A DNA stretch of 64,000 nt from Buttiauxella agrestis ATCC 33320 (GTDB lineage Bacteria; Pseudomonadota; Gammaproteobacteria; Enterobacterales; Enterobacteriaceae): assembly GCF_000735355.1 (NCBI RefSeq), contig NZ_JMPI01000063.1:62001-126000 (forward strand), in the 5' to 3' direction. The notes under the pieces are model-generated. The model made no database searches. It was not told the DNA's origin and saw nothing but the letters and a program-made list of their open reading frames with translations. A program made the position numbers and the translations under genes. Shown here in pieces: positions 35,389-44,690 of the stretch; the first letter of the stretch is position 1, and each line of letters begins with the position of its first letter.

Positions 35389-36204
35389 TTAACTCCCTGT
35401 TTCTGATAATAAGTCATCCCGATAATCCGCTGCCGGATAACGGAACGGTACAGGTCCATCGGCAATACCATCGAGGAATTGACGTACACGTGGATCGCTA
35501 TTTTCACGCAAAGCTGTTGGAGTCCCTTCGGCTACTATGTGCTGATCCGCCGCAATATAGGCATAATCGGCAATGCTAAGCACTTCAGGCACGTCGTGGG
35601 AAACTACAATACAGGTCACACCCAACGCACTGTTTAATTCTGAAATCAGTTTTACCAATACCCCCATAGTAATAGGGTCCTGGCCAACGAATGGCTCATC
35701 AAACATAATCAAATCGGGTTCGAGTGCGATGGCACGGGCAAGTGCTGCCCGTCGGGCCATACCGCCAGACAGCTCGTTAGGCATCAGTTTAGCGGCTCCA
35801 CGTAATCCAACCGCTTCAAGCTTCATCATCACGGTGCTACGCAGCAACTCTTCCGGTAAGCGGCGGTGCTCCCGAAGAGGATATGCAACATTTTCAAAGA
35901 CATTGAGATCGGTAAACAGCGCGCCGGATTGAAACAGCATACTCATGCGTTTGCGAACAGTGTATAAACGTGAGCGCGACATCGCGGGTACATTTTCACC
36001 GTCAAACAGGATTTCACCGCTGTCGGGCTGAATTTGTCCACCGATCAACCGCAGTAGTGTTGTTTTACCAATACCTGAAGGCCCCATGATGGCGGTAATC
36101 TTGCCACGCGGCACGTTCAGTGAAATATTGTCAAAGATGCGCCGACTGCCGCGGGTAAAACTAACACCGCGAATTTCGACCAGATTCGTCTGCGCCTGGC
36201 TCAT
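35389..36204 (-). CDS. mlaF: MlaF, ATPase of the Mla phospholipid transporter
   Basis: A 271-aa ABC ATPase that powers phospholipid movement for outer-membrane asymmetry. Walker A is GPSGIGKTT, signature LSGGMARRA, Walker B LIMFDEPF, and the switch His lies in VVSHDVPE. Two ATGs are adjacent (36207 and 36204); the second has the better spacing from AGGA and aligns with the E. coli start. It heads mlaFEDCB and is divergent from yrbG. Confidence 0.97.
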   Translation of the reverse strand: MSQAQTNLVEIRGVSFTRGSRRIFDNISLNVPRGKITAIMGPSGIGKTTLLRLIGGQIQPDSGEILFDGENVPAMSRSRLYTVRKRMSMLFQSGALFTDLNVFENVAYPLREHRRLPEELLRSTVMMKLEAVGLRGAAKLMPNELSGGMARRAALARAIALEPDLIMFDEPFVGQDPITMGVLVKLISELNSALGVTCIVVSHDVPEVLSIADYAYIAADQHIVAEGTPTALRENSDPRVRQFLDGIADGPVPFRYPAADYRDDLLSETGS

Positions 36205-36434
36205 CATCTTTCCTTTTATCAAGTTCACGGACGAGGCATTGAACGGAAACTCAGTTCCAACCCATCATTTTTACAGAATATTACCCGTCCCGATTAGCGA
36301 AAACTGGCATTTGTTTTACTTTTCTGCCGCATAAAGTCAGAATTAAGAATTATGCTCAGCCCTACAGATCTGTACGCTCTGCCGGTACTTTCACAGCACA
36401 AGACCGGCGATTATACCTGAATAAAGGATTTTGA

Positions 36435-37412
36435 ATGCTGTTAGCTACAGCTCTGTTAATCATTGGTTTGCTTTTGGTCGTCTATGGCGCCGACCGGCTG
36501 GTGTTTGCCGCGTCCATTCTTTGCCGTAGTTTTGGGGTTCCACCACTGCTTATCGGTTTAACAGTCGTCAGCATCGGGACTTCGTTGCCTGAACTTCTCG
36601 TCGCAAGCTCTGCCGCCCTTCATGGTCAATTGAATCTGGCGGTGGGGACAGCACTGGGTTCGAATATCACCAATATTCTGCTGATTCTCGGCTTAGCGGC
36701 GCTTTTACACCCATTTACCGTGAATTCCGATATTCTTCGTCGCGAATTGCCCCTAATGTTAGTCGTCAGTGCAATTATTGGCTGGCTGCTTTTTGATAAT
36801 CAGTTAAGCCGCGTCGATGGCTTAATTTTGATTGCTGTAGCGATAGCGTATCTGCTGTTTACCATTAAAATAGCACGCCTCGCCGGACATGAAGGCTCTG
36901 ACAATTTAACGCGCGAGCAACTGGCAGAACTTCCCAGAGAAGGTAATCGCCCTGTTGCGTTTTTATGGCTGGCCGTCGCCCTAATCATTATGCCGATGGC
37001 GACACGCATGGTTATCGATAACGCCAGCGTGCTGGCTCATTACTTTGGTGTGAGCGAATTAGTGATTGGCCTGACGATTATTTCGGTCGGCACGAGCCTG
37101 CCAGAGTTAGCCACGACGATCGCTGGAGCCCGTAAAGGTGAAGATGATATTGCGATTGGTAATATCATTGGCTCGAATATTTTCAATATTGTTCTGGTGC
37201 TGGGCATTCCGGCGTTAATCGCGCCTGGCGAAATAGACCCGCTCGCTTTTGCTCGGGACTATTGGGTCATGTTGATTGTTAGTGCCATTTTCGCCGTACT
37301 TTGCTGGCGTAAGCGTCGCTCTATCGGCAAGACTGCTGGTGCTCTGTTAACATGTAGCTTCTTCGTATGGATTGCGGTGCTGTGGTTACTTGCATCACCG
37401 GTCGTTGGGTAA
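36435..37412 (+). CDS. yrbG: YrbG, inner-membrane Na+/Ca2+ exchanger-family protein
   Basis: A 325-aa cation/Ca2+ antiporter-family protein, the same length as in E. coli. Two inverted alpha repeats are clear: GTSLPELLVASSAA near residue 55 and GTSLPELATTIAGA near 219, each followed by GSNI. About ten hydrophobic segments. Substrate not established. It starts the plus-strand run leading into kdsD (15 bp later). Confidence 0.95.
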   Translation: MLLATALLIIGLLLVVYGADRLVFAASILCRSFGVPPLLIGLTVVSIGTSLPELLVASSAALHGQLNLAVGTALGSNITNILLILGLAALLHPFTVNSDILRRELPLMLVVSAIIGWLLFDNQLSRVDGLILIAVAIAYLLFTIKIARLAGHEGSDNLTREQLAELPREGNRPVAFLWLAVALIIMPMATRMVIDNASVLAHYFGVSELVIGLTIISVGTSLPELATTIAGARKGEDDIAIGNIIGSNIFNIVLVLGIPALIAPGEIDPLAFARDYWVMLIVSAIFAVLCWRKRRSIGKTAGALLTCSFFVWIAVLWLLASPVVG

Positions 37413-37427
37413 AACGGAACGGAAATT

Positions 37428-38414
37428 ATGTCACAGATTAATTTACAACCGGGTTTTGACTTTCAACAAGCAGGCAGAGATGTCCTGAAGATCGAACGTG
37501 AAGGCCTGGATCAGCTTGAGCAATACATCAATTCAGATTTCACGCAAGCCTGTGAAAGAATGTTCTATTGCCAGGGCAAAGTGGTCGTTATGGGCATGGG
37601 CAAGTCAGGGCACATCGGTAAAAAGATGGCCGCGACGTTTGCCAGTACCGGCACACCTTCGTTCTTCGTCCATCCTGGTGAAGCCAGTCACGGCGATCTC
37701 GGCATGGTGAGCGCGCAAGATATTGTCATCGCTATTTCAAACTCTGGCGAGTCGAACGAAATTCTGGCGCTGATCCCCGTTCTCAAACGCTTGCATGTGC
37801 CACTCATTTGCATCACCAGCCGTCCCGAAAGTTCGATGGGGAAAGCGGCGGATATCCATCTGTGCGTGAAAGTGCCACAAGAAGCCTGCCCGCTGGGCCT
37901 GGCTCCGACATCAAGCACCACTGCCACATTGGTCATGGGTGACGCACTTGCTGTTGCGATGCTCAAAGCCCGCGGCTTTACCGCAGAAGATTTTGCACTT
38001 TCTCACCCAGGCGGCGCATTGGGTCGTAAACTGTTATTACGTGTCAGCGACATCATGCACAGCGGCGATGAAATACCGCATGTCAGTAAAGATGCTTCAT
38101 TGCGTGATGCACTGCTGGAAATAACGCGTAAAAATATGGGGATGACCGTAATCTGTGATGACCTGATGAAAATCGAAGGGATCTTCACGGATGGTGACTT
38201 ACGTCGTGTCTTTGATATGGGCGTAGATCTCCACACCCTGAATATCGCAGATGTCATGACCGTCGGCGGAATTCGCGTTCGCCCAACAGTCCTGGCGGTT
38301 GATGCATTGAATTTGATGCAGTCTCGCCATATTACCTCGGTATTGGTTGCAGATGGCGACCAACTACTCGGTGTGGTACATATGCATGACATGCTACGCG
38401 CAGGCGTGGTTTAA
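37428..38414 (+). CDS. kdsD: Arabinose-5-phosphate isomerase KdsD
   Basis: A 328-aa enzyme converting ribulose-5-phosphate to arabinose-5-phosphate, the first step of Kdo synthesis for LPS. It has an N-terminal SIS sugar-isomerase domain (GMGKSGHIGKKMAATFASTG; SNSGESNEIL) and a C-terminal pair of CBS domains (from ISDIMHSGDE-type segment near 205). It lies between yrbG and kdsC with short gaps. Confidence 0.98.
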   Translation: MSQINLQPGFDFQQAGRDVLKIEREGLDQLEQYINSDFTQACERMFYCQGKVVVMGMGKSGHIGKKMAATFASTGTPSFFVHPGEASHGDLGMVSAQDIVIAISNSGESNEILALIPVLKRLHVPLICITSRPESSMGKAADIHLCVKVPQEACPLGLAPTSSTTATLVMGDALAVAMLKARGFTAEDFALSHPGGALGRKLLLRVSDIMHSGDEIPHVSKDASLRDALLEITRKNMGMTVICDDLMKIEGIFTDGDLRRVFDMGVDLHTLNIADVMTVGGIRVRPTVLAVDALNLMQSRHITSVLVADGDQLLGVVHMHDMLRAGVV

Positions 38415-38430
38415 CAAAGGATTAGCCTTA

Positions 38431-38997
38431 ATGAGTAACCATGAAGCGTCTCTTGCCACTTGTTATGGGCCGGTAAGTGCGCGCGTTATGGAGCGGGCCG
38501 CTAATGTGCGCCTGCTCATTTTAGACGTTGACGGTGTGATGTCTGATGGCCTGATTTATATGGGCAACAGTGGCGAAGAGCTGAAAGCATTCAATGTGCG
38601 TGATGGCTATGGTATTCGCTGTGCGCTGACATCAAATATAAACGTCGCGATTATTACCGGTCGTAAAGCAAAATTGCTTGAAGACCGCTGTGAAACGCTG
38701 GGTATCAAGCATCTCTATCAAGGTCAGTCCGATAAGCTTGTGGCTTTTCAGGATCTTTTAGATAAGCTCGCAATCCCAGCTGAACACGTGGCTTATGTGG
38801 GTGATGATTTAATCGACTGGCCTGTGATGGCAAAAGTCGGTTTGAGCGTTGCGGTATCGGATGCACATCCTTTACTCATTCCTCGTGCCGACTACGTGAC
38901 GCGTATTGCTGGCGGCCGTGGAGCAGTGCGTGAAGTCTGCGACTTGCTGTTACTGGCACAAGGTAAGCTTGATGAGGCCAAAGGGCTATCTATATGA
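38431..38997 (+). CDS. kdsC: Kdo-8-phosphate phosphatase KdsC
   Basis: A 188-aa HAD-superfamily phosphatase, same length as E. coli KdsC. The nucleophile aspartates are in LILDVDGVMSDG; GDDLIDWPVM carries the Mg-binding acidic residues. The ATG at 38431 starts MSNHEASLATCYGP, 16 bp after kdsD. It overlaps lptC by 4 nt. Confidence 0.97.
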   Translation: MSNHEASLATCYGPVSARVMERAANVRLLILDVDGVMSDGLIYMGNSGEELKAFNVRDGYGIRCALTSNINVAIITGRKAKLLEDRCETLGIKHLYQGQSDKLVAFQDLLDKLAIPAEHVAYVGDDLIDWPVMAKVGLSVAVSDAHPLLIPRADYVTRIAGGRGAVREVCDLLLLAQGKLDEAKGLSI

Positions 38998-39569
38998 GTA
39001 AGACCAGACGTTGGGTTATCATCCTGCTTTCATTGCTGGTGCTGATTTTGATCGGTGTGAATCTGGTCGACAAAGACGCCGTTGCGCCTCCAACAGTGAA
39101 CACGAATGAACCAACCTATAAAAGTGAACATTCCACGACTCTCGCCTACAGTCCTGAAGGGGCTTTAAATTACCGACTGGTTGCTGAGCACGTTGAATAT
39201 TTTTCCGAAACCGCCGTTTCGTGGTTCACCAATCCGGTGATGACGCAATACGACGAAAACAAAGTCGCCACCTGGTCATTACGAGCAGATCGCGCCAAAC
39301 TTACTAACGATCGGATGCTGTATCTGTATGGGAATGTGGTGCTTACAGCTCTGACGCCAGATTCGCAGCTACGCAAAATTACCACGGATAATGCGCAGGT
39401 TAATTTAGTCACTCAGGATGTTGCCTCTGATGACCAGGTAACCTTGTACGGAACCAGCTTTAACTCCACCGGCCTCAAAATGCGTGGTAATTTACGCAGC
39501 AAAAATGCCGAGCTGATTGAAAAGGTTAGAACATCCTATGAAATCCAGAATAAACAAACTCAGCCGTAA
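38994..39569 (+). CDS. lptC: LptC, LPS export bridge protein
   Basis: A 191-aa bitopic inner-membrane protein with one N-terminal helix (residues about 7-25) and a periplasmic beta-jellyroll that passes LPS from LptB2FG to LptA. Length equals the E. coli protein. It overlaps kdsC by 4 nt and lptA by 32 nt, the same tight arrangement as in E. coli. Confidence 0.97.
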   Translation: MSKTRRWVIILLSLLVLILIGVNLVDKDAVAPPTVNTNEPTYKSEHSTTLAYSPEGALNYRLVAEHVEYFSETAVSWFTNPVMTQYDENKVATWSLRADRAKLTNDRMLYLYGNVVLTALTPDSQLRKITTDNAQVNLVTQDVASDDQVTLYGTSFNSTGLKMRGNLRSKNAELIEKVRTSYEIQNKQTQP

Positions 39570-40101
39570 TTTAGTACTGACCAGTACGCTTTTAGCCGCC
39601 AGTTTTTCGGCATTTGCGCTGACCGGTGATACCGATCAGCCGATTCACATTGAATCTGACCAACAGTCGCTGGATATGCAAGGCAACGTCGTCACCTTCA
39701 CCGGCAATGTGGTTGTGACGCAAGGTAGTATCAAGATTAATGCCGATAAAGTCGTTGTCACACGCCCCGGCGGCGAGCAAGGTAAAGAAGTGATTGATGG
39801 CTACGGTAATCCAGCCACTTTCTATCAGATGCAAGATAGCGGCAAACCCGTTAGCGGCCACTCATCGACTATGCACTATGAGCTGCAAAACGATTTTGTC
39901 GTGCTGACCGGCAATGCCTATCTGGAGCAGGTCGATAGCAATATCAAAGGCGACAAAATTACTTACCTCGTTAAAGAGCAGAAAATGCAGGCCTTTAGCG
40001 AAAAAGGTAAACGCGTTACGACCGTTCTGGTTCCTTCTCAGTTGCAGAAAAAAGACGGCAAGGCTCCGGCACCCGCCCCTGCGCAGAAAAAGAGTAACTA
40101 A
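39538..40101 (+). CDS. lptA: LptA, periplasmic LPS transport protein
   Basis: A 187-aa protein (E. coli 185) forming the periplasmic bridge for LPS. A signal peptide ends near FSAFA before LTGDTDQPIHIESDQQSLD. The jellyroll segments VVTFTGNVVVTQGSIKINADK are conserved. The ATG at 39538 aligns with the family start, inside the lptC 3' end. The C-terminal tail is Pro/Ala/Lys-rich. It precedes lptB by 6 bp. Confidence 0.97.
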   Translation: MKSRINKLSRNLVLTSTLLAASFSAFALTGDTDQPIHIESDQQSLDMQGNVVTFTGNVVVTQGSIKINADKVVVTRPGGEQGKEVIDGYGNPATFYQMQDSGKPVSGHSSTMHYELQNDFVVLTGNAYLEQVDSNIKGDKITYLVKEQKMQAFSEKGKRVTTVLVPSQLQKKDGKAPAPAPAQKKSN

Positions 40102-40107
40102 TTCGTT

Positions 40108-40833
40108 ATGGCTACTTTAATTGCAAAAAATCTCGCGAAAGCCTACAAAGGCCGCCGCGTTGTAGAAGACGTCAGTCTGACCGTTAAATCAGGTGAGATT
40201 GTCGGTTTGCTCGGCCCTAACGGTGCAGGGAAAACCACCACTTTTTATATGGTGGTCGGTATTGTTCCGCGTGATGCGGGCAACATTATTATTGATGATG
40301 AAGACATCAGCCTGCTGCCGCTTCATGCACGTGCACGACGTGGCATTGGGTACTTGCCTCAAGAAGCGTCTATTTTCCGCCGTTTAAGCGTGTTCGATAA
40401 CTTAATGGCCGTGCTGCAAATCCGCGATGATCTTTCTACCGAGCAGCGTGAAGACCGCGCTAATGAGCTAATGGAAGAGTTCCACATTGAGCATTTGCGT
40501 AATAGCCTCGGGCAATCTTTGTCCGGTGGTGAGCGTCGCCGTGTTGAAATTGCTCGCGCATTGGCTGCAAATCCAAAATTTATTCTTTTGGATGAACCTT
40601 TTGCAGGTGTTGACCCAATTTCCGTTATCGACATCAAGCGAATCATCGAGCATTTACGCGACAGCGGGCTTGGGGTGCTGATAACTGACCATAACGTACG
40701 CGAAACGTTAGCCGTATGTGAACGCGCTTACATCGTAAGCCAGGGCCATTTAATCGCCCATGGCACTCCAGCTGAGATCCTGGAAGACGAGCATGTTAAA
40801 CGCGTGTATCTGGGCGAAGAGTTCAGACTCTGA
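40108..40833 (+). CDS. lptB: LptB, ATPase of the LPS exporter
   Basis: A 241-aa ABC ATPase driving LPS extraction from the inner membrane with LptFG. Walker [11 protein letters not shown]-loop [11 protein letters not shown], signature [15 protein letters not shown], Walker [14 protein letters not shown] and H-loop TDHNVRET are all visible. It is followed by rpoN after 48 bp. Confidence 0.98.
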   Translation: MATLIAKNLAKAYKGRRVVEDVSLTVKSGEIVGLLGPNGAGKTTTFYMVVGIVPRDAGNIIIDDEDISLLPLHARARRGIGYLPQEASIFRRLSVFDNLMAVLQIRDDLSTEQREDRANELMEEFHIEHLRNSLGQSLSGGERRRVEIARALAANPKFILLDEPFAGVDPISVIDIKRIIEHLRDSGLGVLITDHNVRETLAVCERAYIVSQGHLIAHGTPAEILEDEHVKRVYLGEEFRL

Positions 40834-40881
40834 TAGGGTAGGAATAATTAACGATTACACCTGAGGAAGTTCGCTCTGAAT

Positions 40882-42315
40882 ATGAAGCAAGGTTTGCAAT
40901 TACGGCTCAGCCAACAACTTGCTATGACGCCACAGTTACAGCAGGCAATTCGTCTGTTGCAGCTGTCGACGTTAGAATTACAGCAGGAACTTCAGCAAGC
41001 ACTGGAAAGTAACCCGCTGCTTGAGCAAACCGATCTGCATGAAGAAATTGAAACTCAGGAAGTTCGTGAAAATGAAGCGTTAGATACTCGTGAGGCACTC
41101 GAACAAAAAGAGATGCCCGACGAGTTACCGTTGGACACCAGCTGGGACGAAATTTACACCGCAGGTACGCCATCGGGAACCGGAACTGACTATATAGACG
41201 ACGAGTTACCGGTTTATCAGGGAGAAACCACCCAGTCACTCCAGGATTACCTGATGTGGCAGGTCGATCTCACCCCGTTTTCTGATACCGACACCGCGAT
41301 TGCAACGTCTATTGTTGATGCCGTTGACGAAATGGGCTATCTGACCGTTTCGCTGGATGAAATTCTCGAAAGCATGGGTGATGAAGAAATCACCCTCGAC
41401 GAAGTGGAAGCGGTGCTCAAACGCGTGCAACGCTTCGATCCTGTCGGCGTCGCCGCACGCGACCTTCGTGATTGCCTCCTGATACAGCTTTCACAATTCG
41501 CGCGGGAAACACCTTGGCTAGCCGAAGCTCGCCTTATTGTTAGCGAACATCTCGACTTGCTCGCCAACCATGATTTCCGCAGCCTGATGCGCGTCACGCG
41601 TCTGAAAGAAGAAGTACTGAAAGAGGCGATGTGCCTGATTCAGTCGCTTGATCCTCGTCCGGGCCAGTCCATTCAGACCAGCGAACCAGAGTATGTAATC
41701 CCTGATGTGTTGGTCAAAAAAACTCAGGGCCGCTGGACGGTAGAACTCAACGCCGACAGCATCCCACGTCTAAAAATAAATCAACAGTACGCTGCTATGG
41801 GCACCAATGCCCGCAATGACAGCGACTCACAATTTATTCGTAGTAACCTGCAAGAAGCGAAGTGGCTGATCAAAAGCCTTGAAAGCCGCAATGATACCTT
41901 GCTGCGGGTTAGCCGCTGCATCGTTGAACAGCAACAAGGCTTTTTTGAGTTCGGTGCAGAGCATATGAAACCGATGGTTCTTGCTGATATCGCCCAAGTG
42001 GTCGAAATGCACGAATCCACTATTTCCCGCGTGACCACGCAAAAGTATTTGCACAGTCCGCGAGGCATTTTTGAATTGAAGTATTTCTTCTCAAGTCATG
42101 TCAATACCGAGGGCGGCGGTGAAGCCTCCTCCACGGCTATTCGGGCTTTGGTGAAGAAATTAATTGCTGCGGAAAACCCTGCGAAACCGCTGAGTGATAG
42201 CAAGTTAACGACTATGCTATCGGATCAGGGGATCATGGTGGCACGCCGCACTGTTGCGAAGTACCGAGAGTCTTTATCCATACCACCGTCAAACCAGCGT
42301 AAACAACTGGTGTGA
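40882..42315 (+). CDS. rpoN: RNA polymerase sigma-54 factor
   Basis: A 477-aa sigma factor for nitrogen and other stress-regulated promoters, same length as in E. coli. Region I is Gln-rich ([21 protein letters not shown]), region II is acidic, and region III ends with the helix-turn-helix and the RpoN box [12 protein letters not shown]. It leads the hpf-ptsN-rapZ-npr genes. Confidence 0.98.
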   Translation: MKQGLQLRLSQQLAMTPQLQQAIRLLQLSTLELQQELQQALESNPLLEQTDLHEEIETQEVRENEALDTREALEQKEMPDELPLDTSWDEIYTAGTPSGTGTDYIDDELPVYQGETTQSLQDYLMWQVDLTPFSDTDTAIATSIVDAVDEMGYLTVSLDEILESMGDEEITLDEVEAVLKRVQRFDPVGVAARDLRDCLLIQLSQFARETPWLAEARLIVSEHLDLLANHDFRSLMRVTRLKEEVLKEAMCLIQSLDPRPGQSIQTSEPEYVIPDVLVKKTQGRWTVELNADSIPRLKINQQYAAMGTNARNDSDSQFIRSNLQEAKWLIKSLESRNDTLLRVSRCIVEQQQGFFEFGAEHMKPMVLADIAQVVEMHESTISRVTTQKYLHSPRGIFELKYFFSSHVNTEGGGEASSTAIRALVKKLIAAENPAKPLSDSKLTTMLSDQGIMVARRTVAKYRESLSIPPSNQRKQLV

Positions 42316-42337
42316 CTTAACCGATAAGGAAGACACT

Positions 42338-42625
42338 ATGCAGCTCAACATTACAGGACAAAACGTCGAAATCACTGACGCACTGCGCGATTTTGTGAGC
42401 ACGAAGTTTGCCAAACTGGAGCAGTACTTCGATAGGATTAACCAAGTCTATATTGTGTTAAAAGTGGAAAAAGTCACGCATATTGCCGACGCAACACTTC
42501 ATATCAATGGTGGTGAAATACATGCCAGCGCTGAAGGGCAGGATATGTATGCAGCGATTGACGGTCTGATTGATAAACTGGCGCGCCAGTTAACCAAACA
42601 TAAAGATAAACTAAAACAACACTGA
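42338..42625 (+). CDS. hpf: Ribosome hibernation promoting factor
   Basis: A 95-aa short-form HPF (same length as in E. coli) that converts 90S dimers to 100S hibernating ribosomes in stationary phase. Starts MQLNITGQNVEITDALRDFV at the ATG 42338, with AAGGAAG upstream. It follows rpoN by 22 bp. Confidence 0.97.
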   Translation: MQLNITGQNVEITDALRDFVSTKFAKLEQYFDRINQVYIVLKVEKVTHIADATLHINGGEIHASAEGQDMYAAIDGLIDKLARQLTKHKDKLKQH

Positions 42626-42651
42626 TAATCCAGGCAACGGTTTTGGCATTC

Positions 42652-42679
42652 ACGGCTCGTTACGGAAGTAACGAGCCGT
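42652..42679 (+). other. 12-bp intercistronic stem-loop between hpf and ptsN
   Basis: ACGGCTCGTTAC/GTAACGAGCCGT is a perfect 12-bp stem with a GGAA (GNRA-type) loop. There is no T-run, so it is not a terminator. An alternative 8-bp pairing, GGCAACGG (42633-42640) with CCGTTGCC (42676-42683), would compete with its 3' arm. It lies in the 82-bp hpf-ptsN gap and may stabilise or process the mRNA. Confidence 0.65.
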
Positions 42680-42707
42680 TGCCACAACAGAGTGCTTAGG
42701 TGAACTT

Positions 42708-43199
42708 ATGATGAACAACGATTCTGCTCTACAACTTAGTAATGTCCTGAACAAAGAATGTACCCGTAGCAATGTACATTGCCAAAGTAAGAAGCGTGCG
42801 CTGGAAATTATCAGTGAACTCGCGGCGAAACAGCTCGGTCTGCCACCTCAAGTCGTTTTTGAGGCGGTACTGACGCGTGAGCGAATGGGTAGTACCGGTA
42901 TCGGCAATGGTATCGCCATTCCTCACGGAAAACTGGAAGAAGATACCACCCGCGCCGTAGGGGTGTTTATTAAACTGGAAACCCCTATCGCGTTTGATGC
43001 TATTGATAATCAGCCGGTCGACCTGATGTTTGCGCTACTTGTTCCGGCCGATCAGACAAAAACACATTTGCACACTTTGTCTTTGGTAGCAAAACGTCTC
43101 GCGGACAAAACGATTTGCCGACGCCTGCGTTCAGCGCAGAGCGATGAAGAGCTTTATCAGATCATTACCGAAACCGAACATGGTAGTGAAAGTGAATAA
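42708..43199 (+). CDS. ptsN: PtsN, nitrogen PTS enzyme IIA
   Basis: A 163-aa EIIA-Ntr protein, same length as in E. coli. The phosphorylated His73 is in [13 protein letters not shown]. It regulates potassium transport and other targets according to its phosphorylation by PtsP and NPr. Two ATGs are adjacent (42708 and 42711); alignment favours the first. Confidence 0.97.
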   Translation: MMNNDSALQLSNVLNKECTRSNVHCQSKKRALEIISELAAKQLGLPPQVVFEAVLTRERMGSTGIGNGIAIPHGKLEEDTTRAVGVFIKLETPIAFDAIDNQPVDLMFALLVPADQTKTHLHTLSLVAKRLADKTICRRLRSAQSDEELYQIITETEHGSESE

Positions 43200-43252
43200 T
43201 CTGGCTGCGGTCATGTGCGTGCCACAGCAAGAGAAGTTGGGGGAGTGATAAA

Positions 43253-44107
43253 ATGGTGCTGATGATTGTCAGCGGCCGCTCTGGTTCAGGGAAGTCTGTA
43301 GCCTTGCGTGCACTAGAAGATATGGGATTCTACTGTGTAGATAACCTGCCAGTGGTGCTGTTGCCTGATCTTGCCAAAACTCTCGCAGAGCGACAGATTT
43401 CTGCGGCAGTCAGCATCGACGTGCGTAACATGCCGGAAAACCCGGAAATTTTTGAACAGGCGATGACCAATCTACCTGATTCATTTTCTCCACAATTGCT
43501 GTTCCTCGATGCCGATCGCAACACGCTGATTCGTCGTTATAGCGACACACGTCGTTTACACCCGCTTTCCAGTAAAAACTTGTCGCTGGAGAGTGCGATT
43601 GATGAAGAAAGCGATCTGCTGGAACCGTTGAAATCCAGAGCCGATTTAATCATCGACACCTCTGAAATGTCGGTGCATGAACTCGCGGAAATGCTGCGGA
43701 CTCGTCTGCTCGGCAAGCGTGAACGTGAATTGACGATGGTCTTCGAATCCTTCGGCTTTAAGCACGGCATTCCGATTGATGCAGATTACGTATTTGACGT
43801 GCGCTTCCTGCCAAACCCGCACTGGGATCCAAAACTGCGTCCAATGACGGGTCTCGACAGGCCTGTTGCAGCGTTCCTTGATCGTCATACCGAAGTACAC
43901 AACTTTATCTACCAGACGCGTAGCTATCTTGAGCTTTGGTTACCGATGCTGGAAACCAACAACCGCAGCTATTTGACTGTAGCGATTGGTTGTACTGGCG
44001 GTAAACACCGTTCGGTTTATATTGCAGAGCAGTTGGCAGACTATTTCCGCTCACGTGGGAAAAACGTGCAGTCCCGTCACCGTACGCTGGAAAAACGCAA
44101 ACCATGA
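43253..44107 (+). CDS. rapZ: RapZ, RNase adapter protein
   Basis: A 284-aa protein that binds sRNA GlmZ and hands it to RNase E, controlling glmS and so glucosamine-6-phosphate supply. Walker A is SGRSGSGKS near the N-terminus; the C-terminal domain with [17 protein letters not shown] binds RNA and metabolite. It overlaps npr by 4 nt. Confidence 0.98.
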   Translation: MVLMIVSGRSGSGKSVALRALEDMGFYCVDNLPVVLLPDLAKTLAERQISAAVSIDVRNMPENPEIFEQAMTNLPDSFSPQLLFLDADRNTLIRRYSDTRRLHPLSSKNLSLESAIDEESDLLEPLKSRADLIIDTSEMSVHELAEMLRTRLLGKRERELTMVFESFGFKHGIPIDADYVFDVRFLPNPHWDPKLRPMTGLDRPVAAFLDRHTEVHNFIYQTRSYLELWLPMLETNNRSYLTVAIGCTGGKHRSVYIAEQLADYFRSRGKNVQSRHRTLEKRKP

Positions 44108-44376
44108 CCGTAAAACAAACCGTTGAGATCACCAATAAGCTGGGCATGCATGCGCGCCCGGCTATGAAACTATTCGAACTTGTGCAAAGTTTTGATGCCG
44201 AAGTGATATTGCGTAACGAGGCTGGCACCGAAGCCGAAGCTAATAGTGTCATTGCACTACTGATGCTGGATTCAGCCAAAGGTGGCCACATTGAAATTGA
44301 AGTCACCGGGCCTGAAGAAGAACAAGCATTGAACGCTGTTATCGCGCTGTTCAATGCAGGTTTTGACGAAGATTAA
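44104..44376 (+). CDS. npr: NPr, nitrogen PTS phosphocarrier
   Basis: A 90-aa HPr-like protein; the phospho-acceptor is His16 in [12 protein letters not shown]. It carries phosphate from PtsP to PtsN. It is the last gene of the rpoN group; the sequence turns AT-rich directly after its stop, where the accessory region begins. Confidence 0.97.
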   Translation: MTVKQTVEITNKLGMHARPAMKLFELVQSFDAEVILRNEAGTEAEANSVIALLMLDSAKGGHIEIEVTGPEEEQALNAVIALFNAGFDED

Positions 44377-44690
44377 CTTATTACGTATTTTGATATTTAT
44401 CCTTAGAAATACTTAAATGTTTATACAGCCACGCTAATTAACACAATCAACTTATTATATTTAATAGGTTGATTGTCAGCCTCCTCCTTTAATTTTACAT
44501 ATAAAAACTATCAATCCTATAGTTTATATTCACCTCCCAAATACCCCGCAAATTAATCTTATTACAAACATATCTTATCGTTGCTTAAATTTAAAAGCCT
44601 ATCAATACTCAGCGCACCAATATACTTGCATCTATTTTTATTCCGATAAAAACGATGTATCAATGGTGTGATGATAAAAGGATTTATATT
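44377..44690 (+). other. AT-rich gap upstream of vgrG (left edge of accessory island)
   Basis: This 314-bp stretch contains no credible gene and is much richer in A and T than the flanking core genes. It has a hairpin CAATCAACTTATTA/TAATAGGTTGATTG (44444-44457 and 44462-44475, one mismatch), which might end npr transcripts, although no T-run follows directly. A weak promoter-like pair TTGCTT-17 bp-AATACT lies at 44581-44609. No tRNA, integrase or direct repeats are seen. Such composition usually attracts H-NS. Confidence 0.6.
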
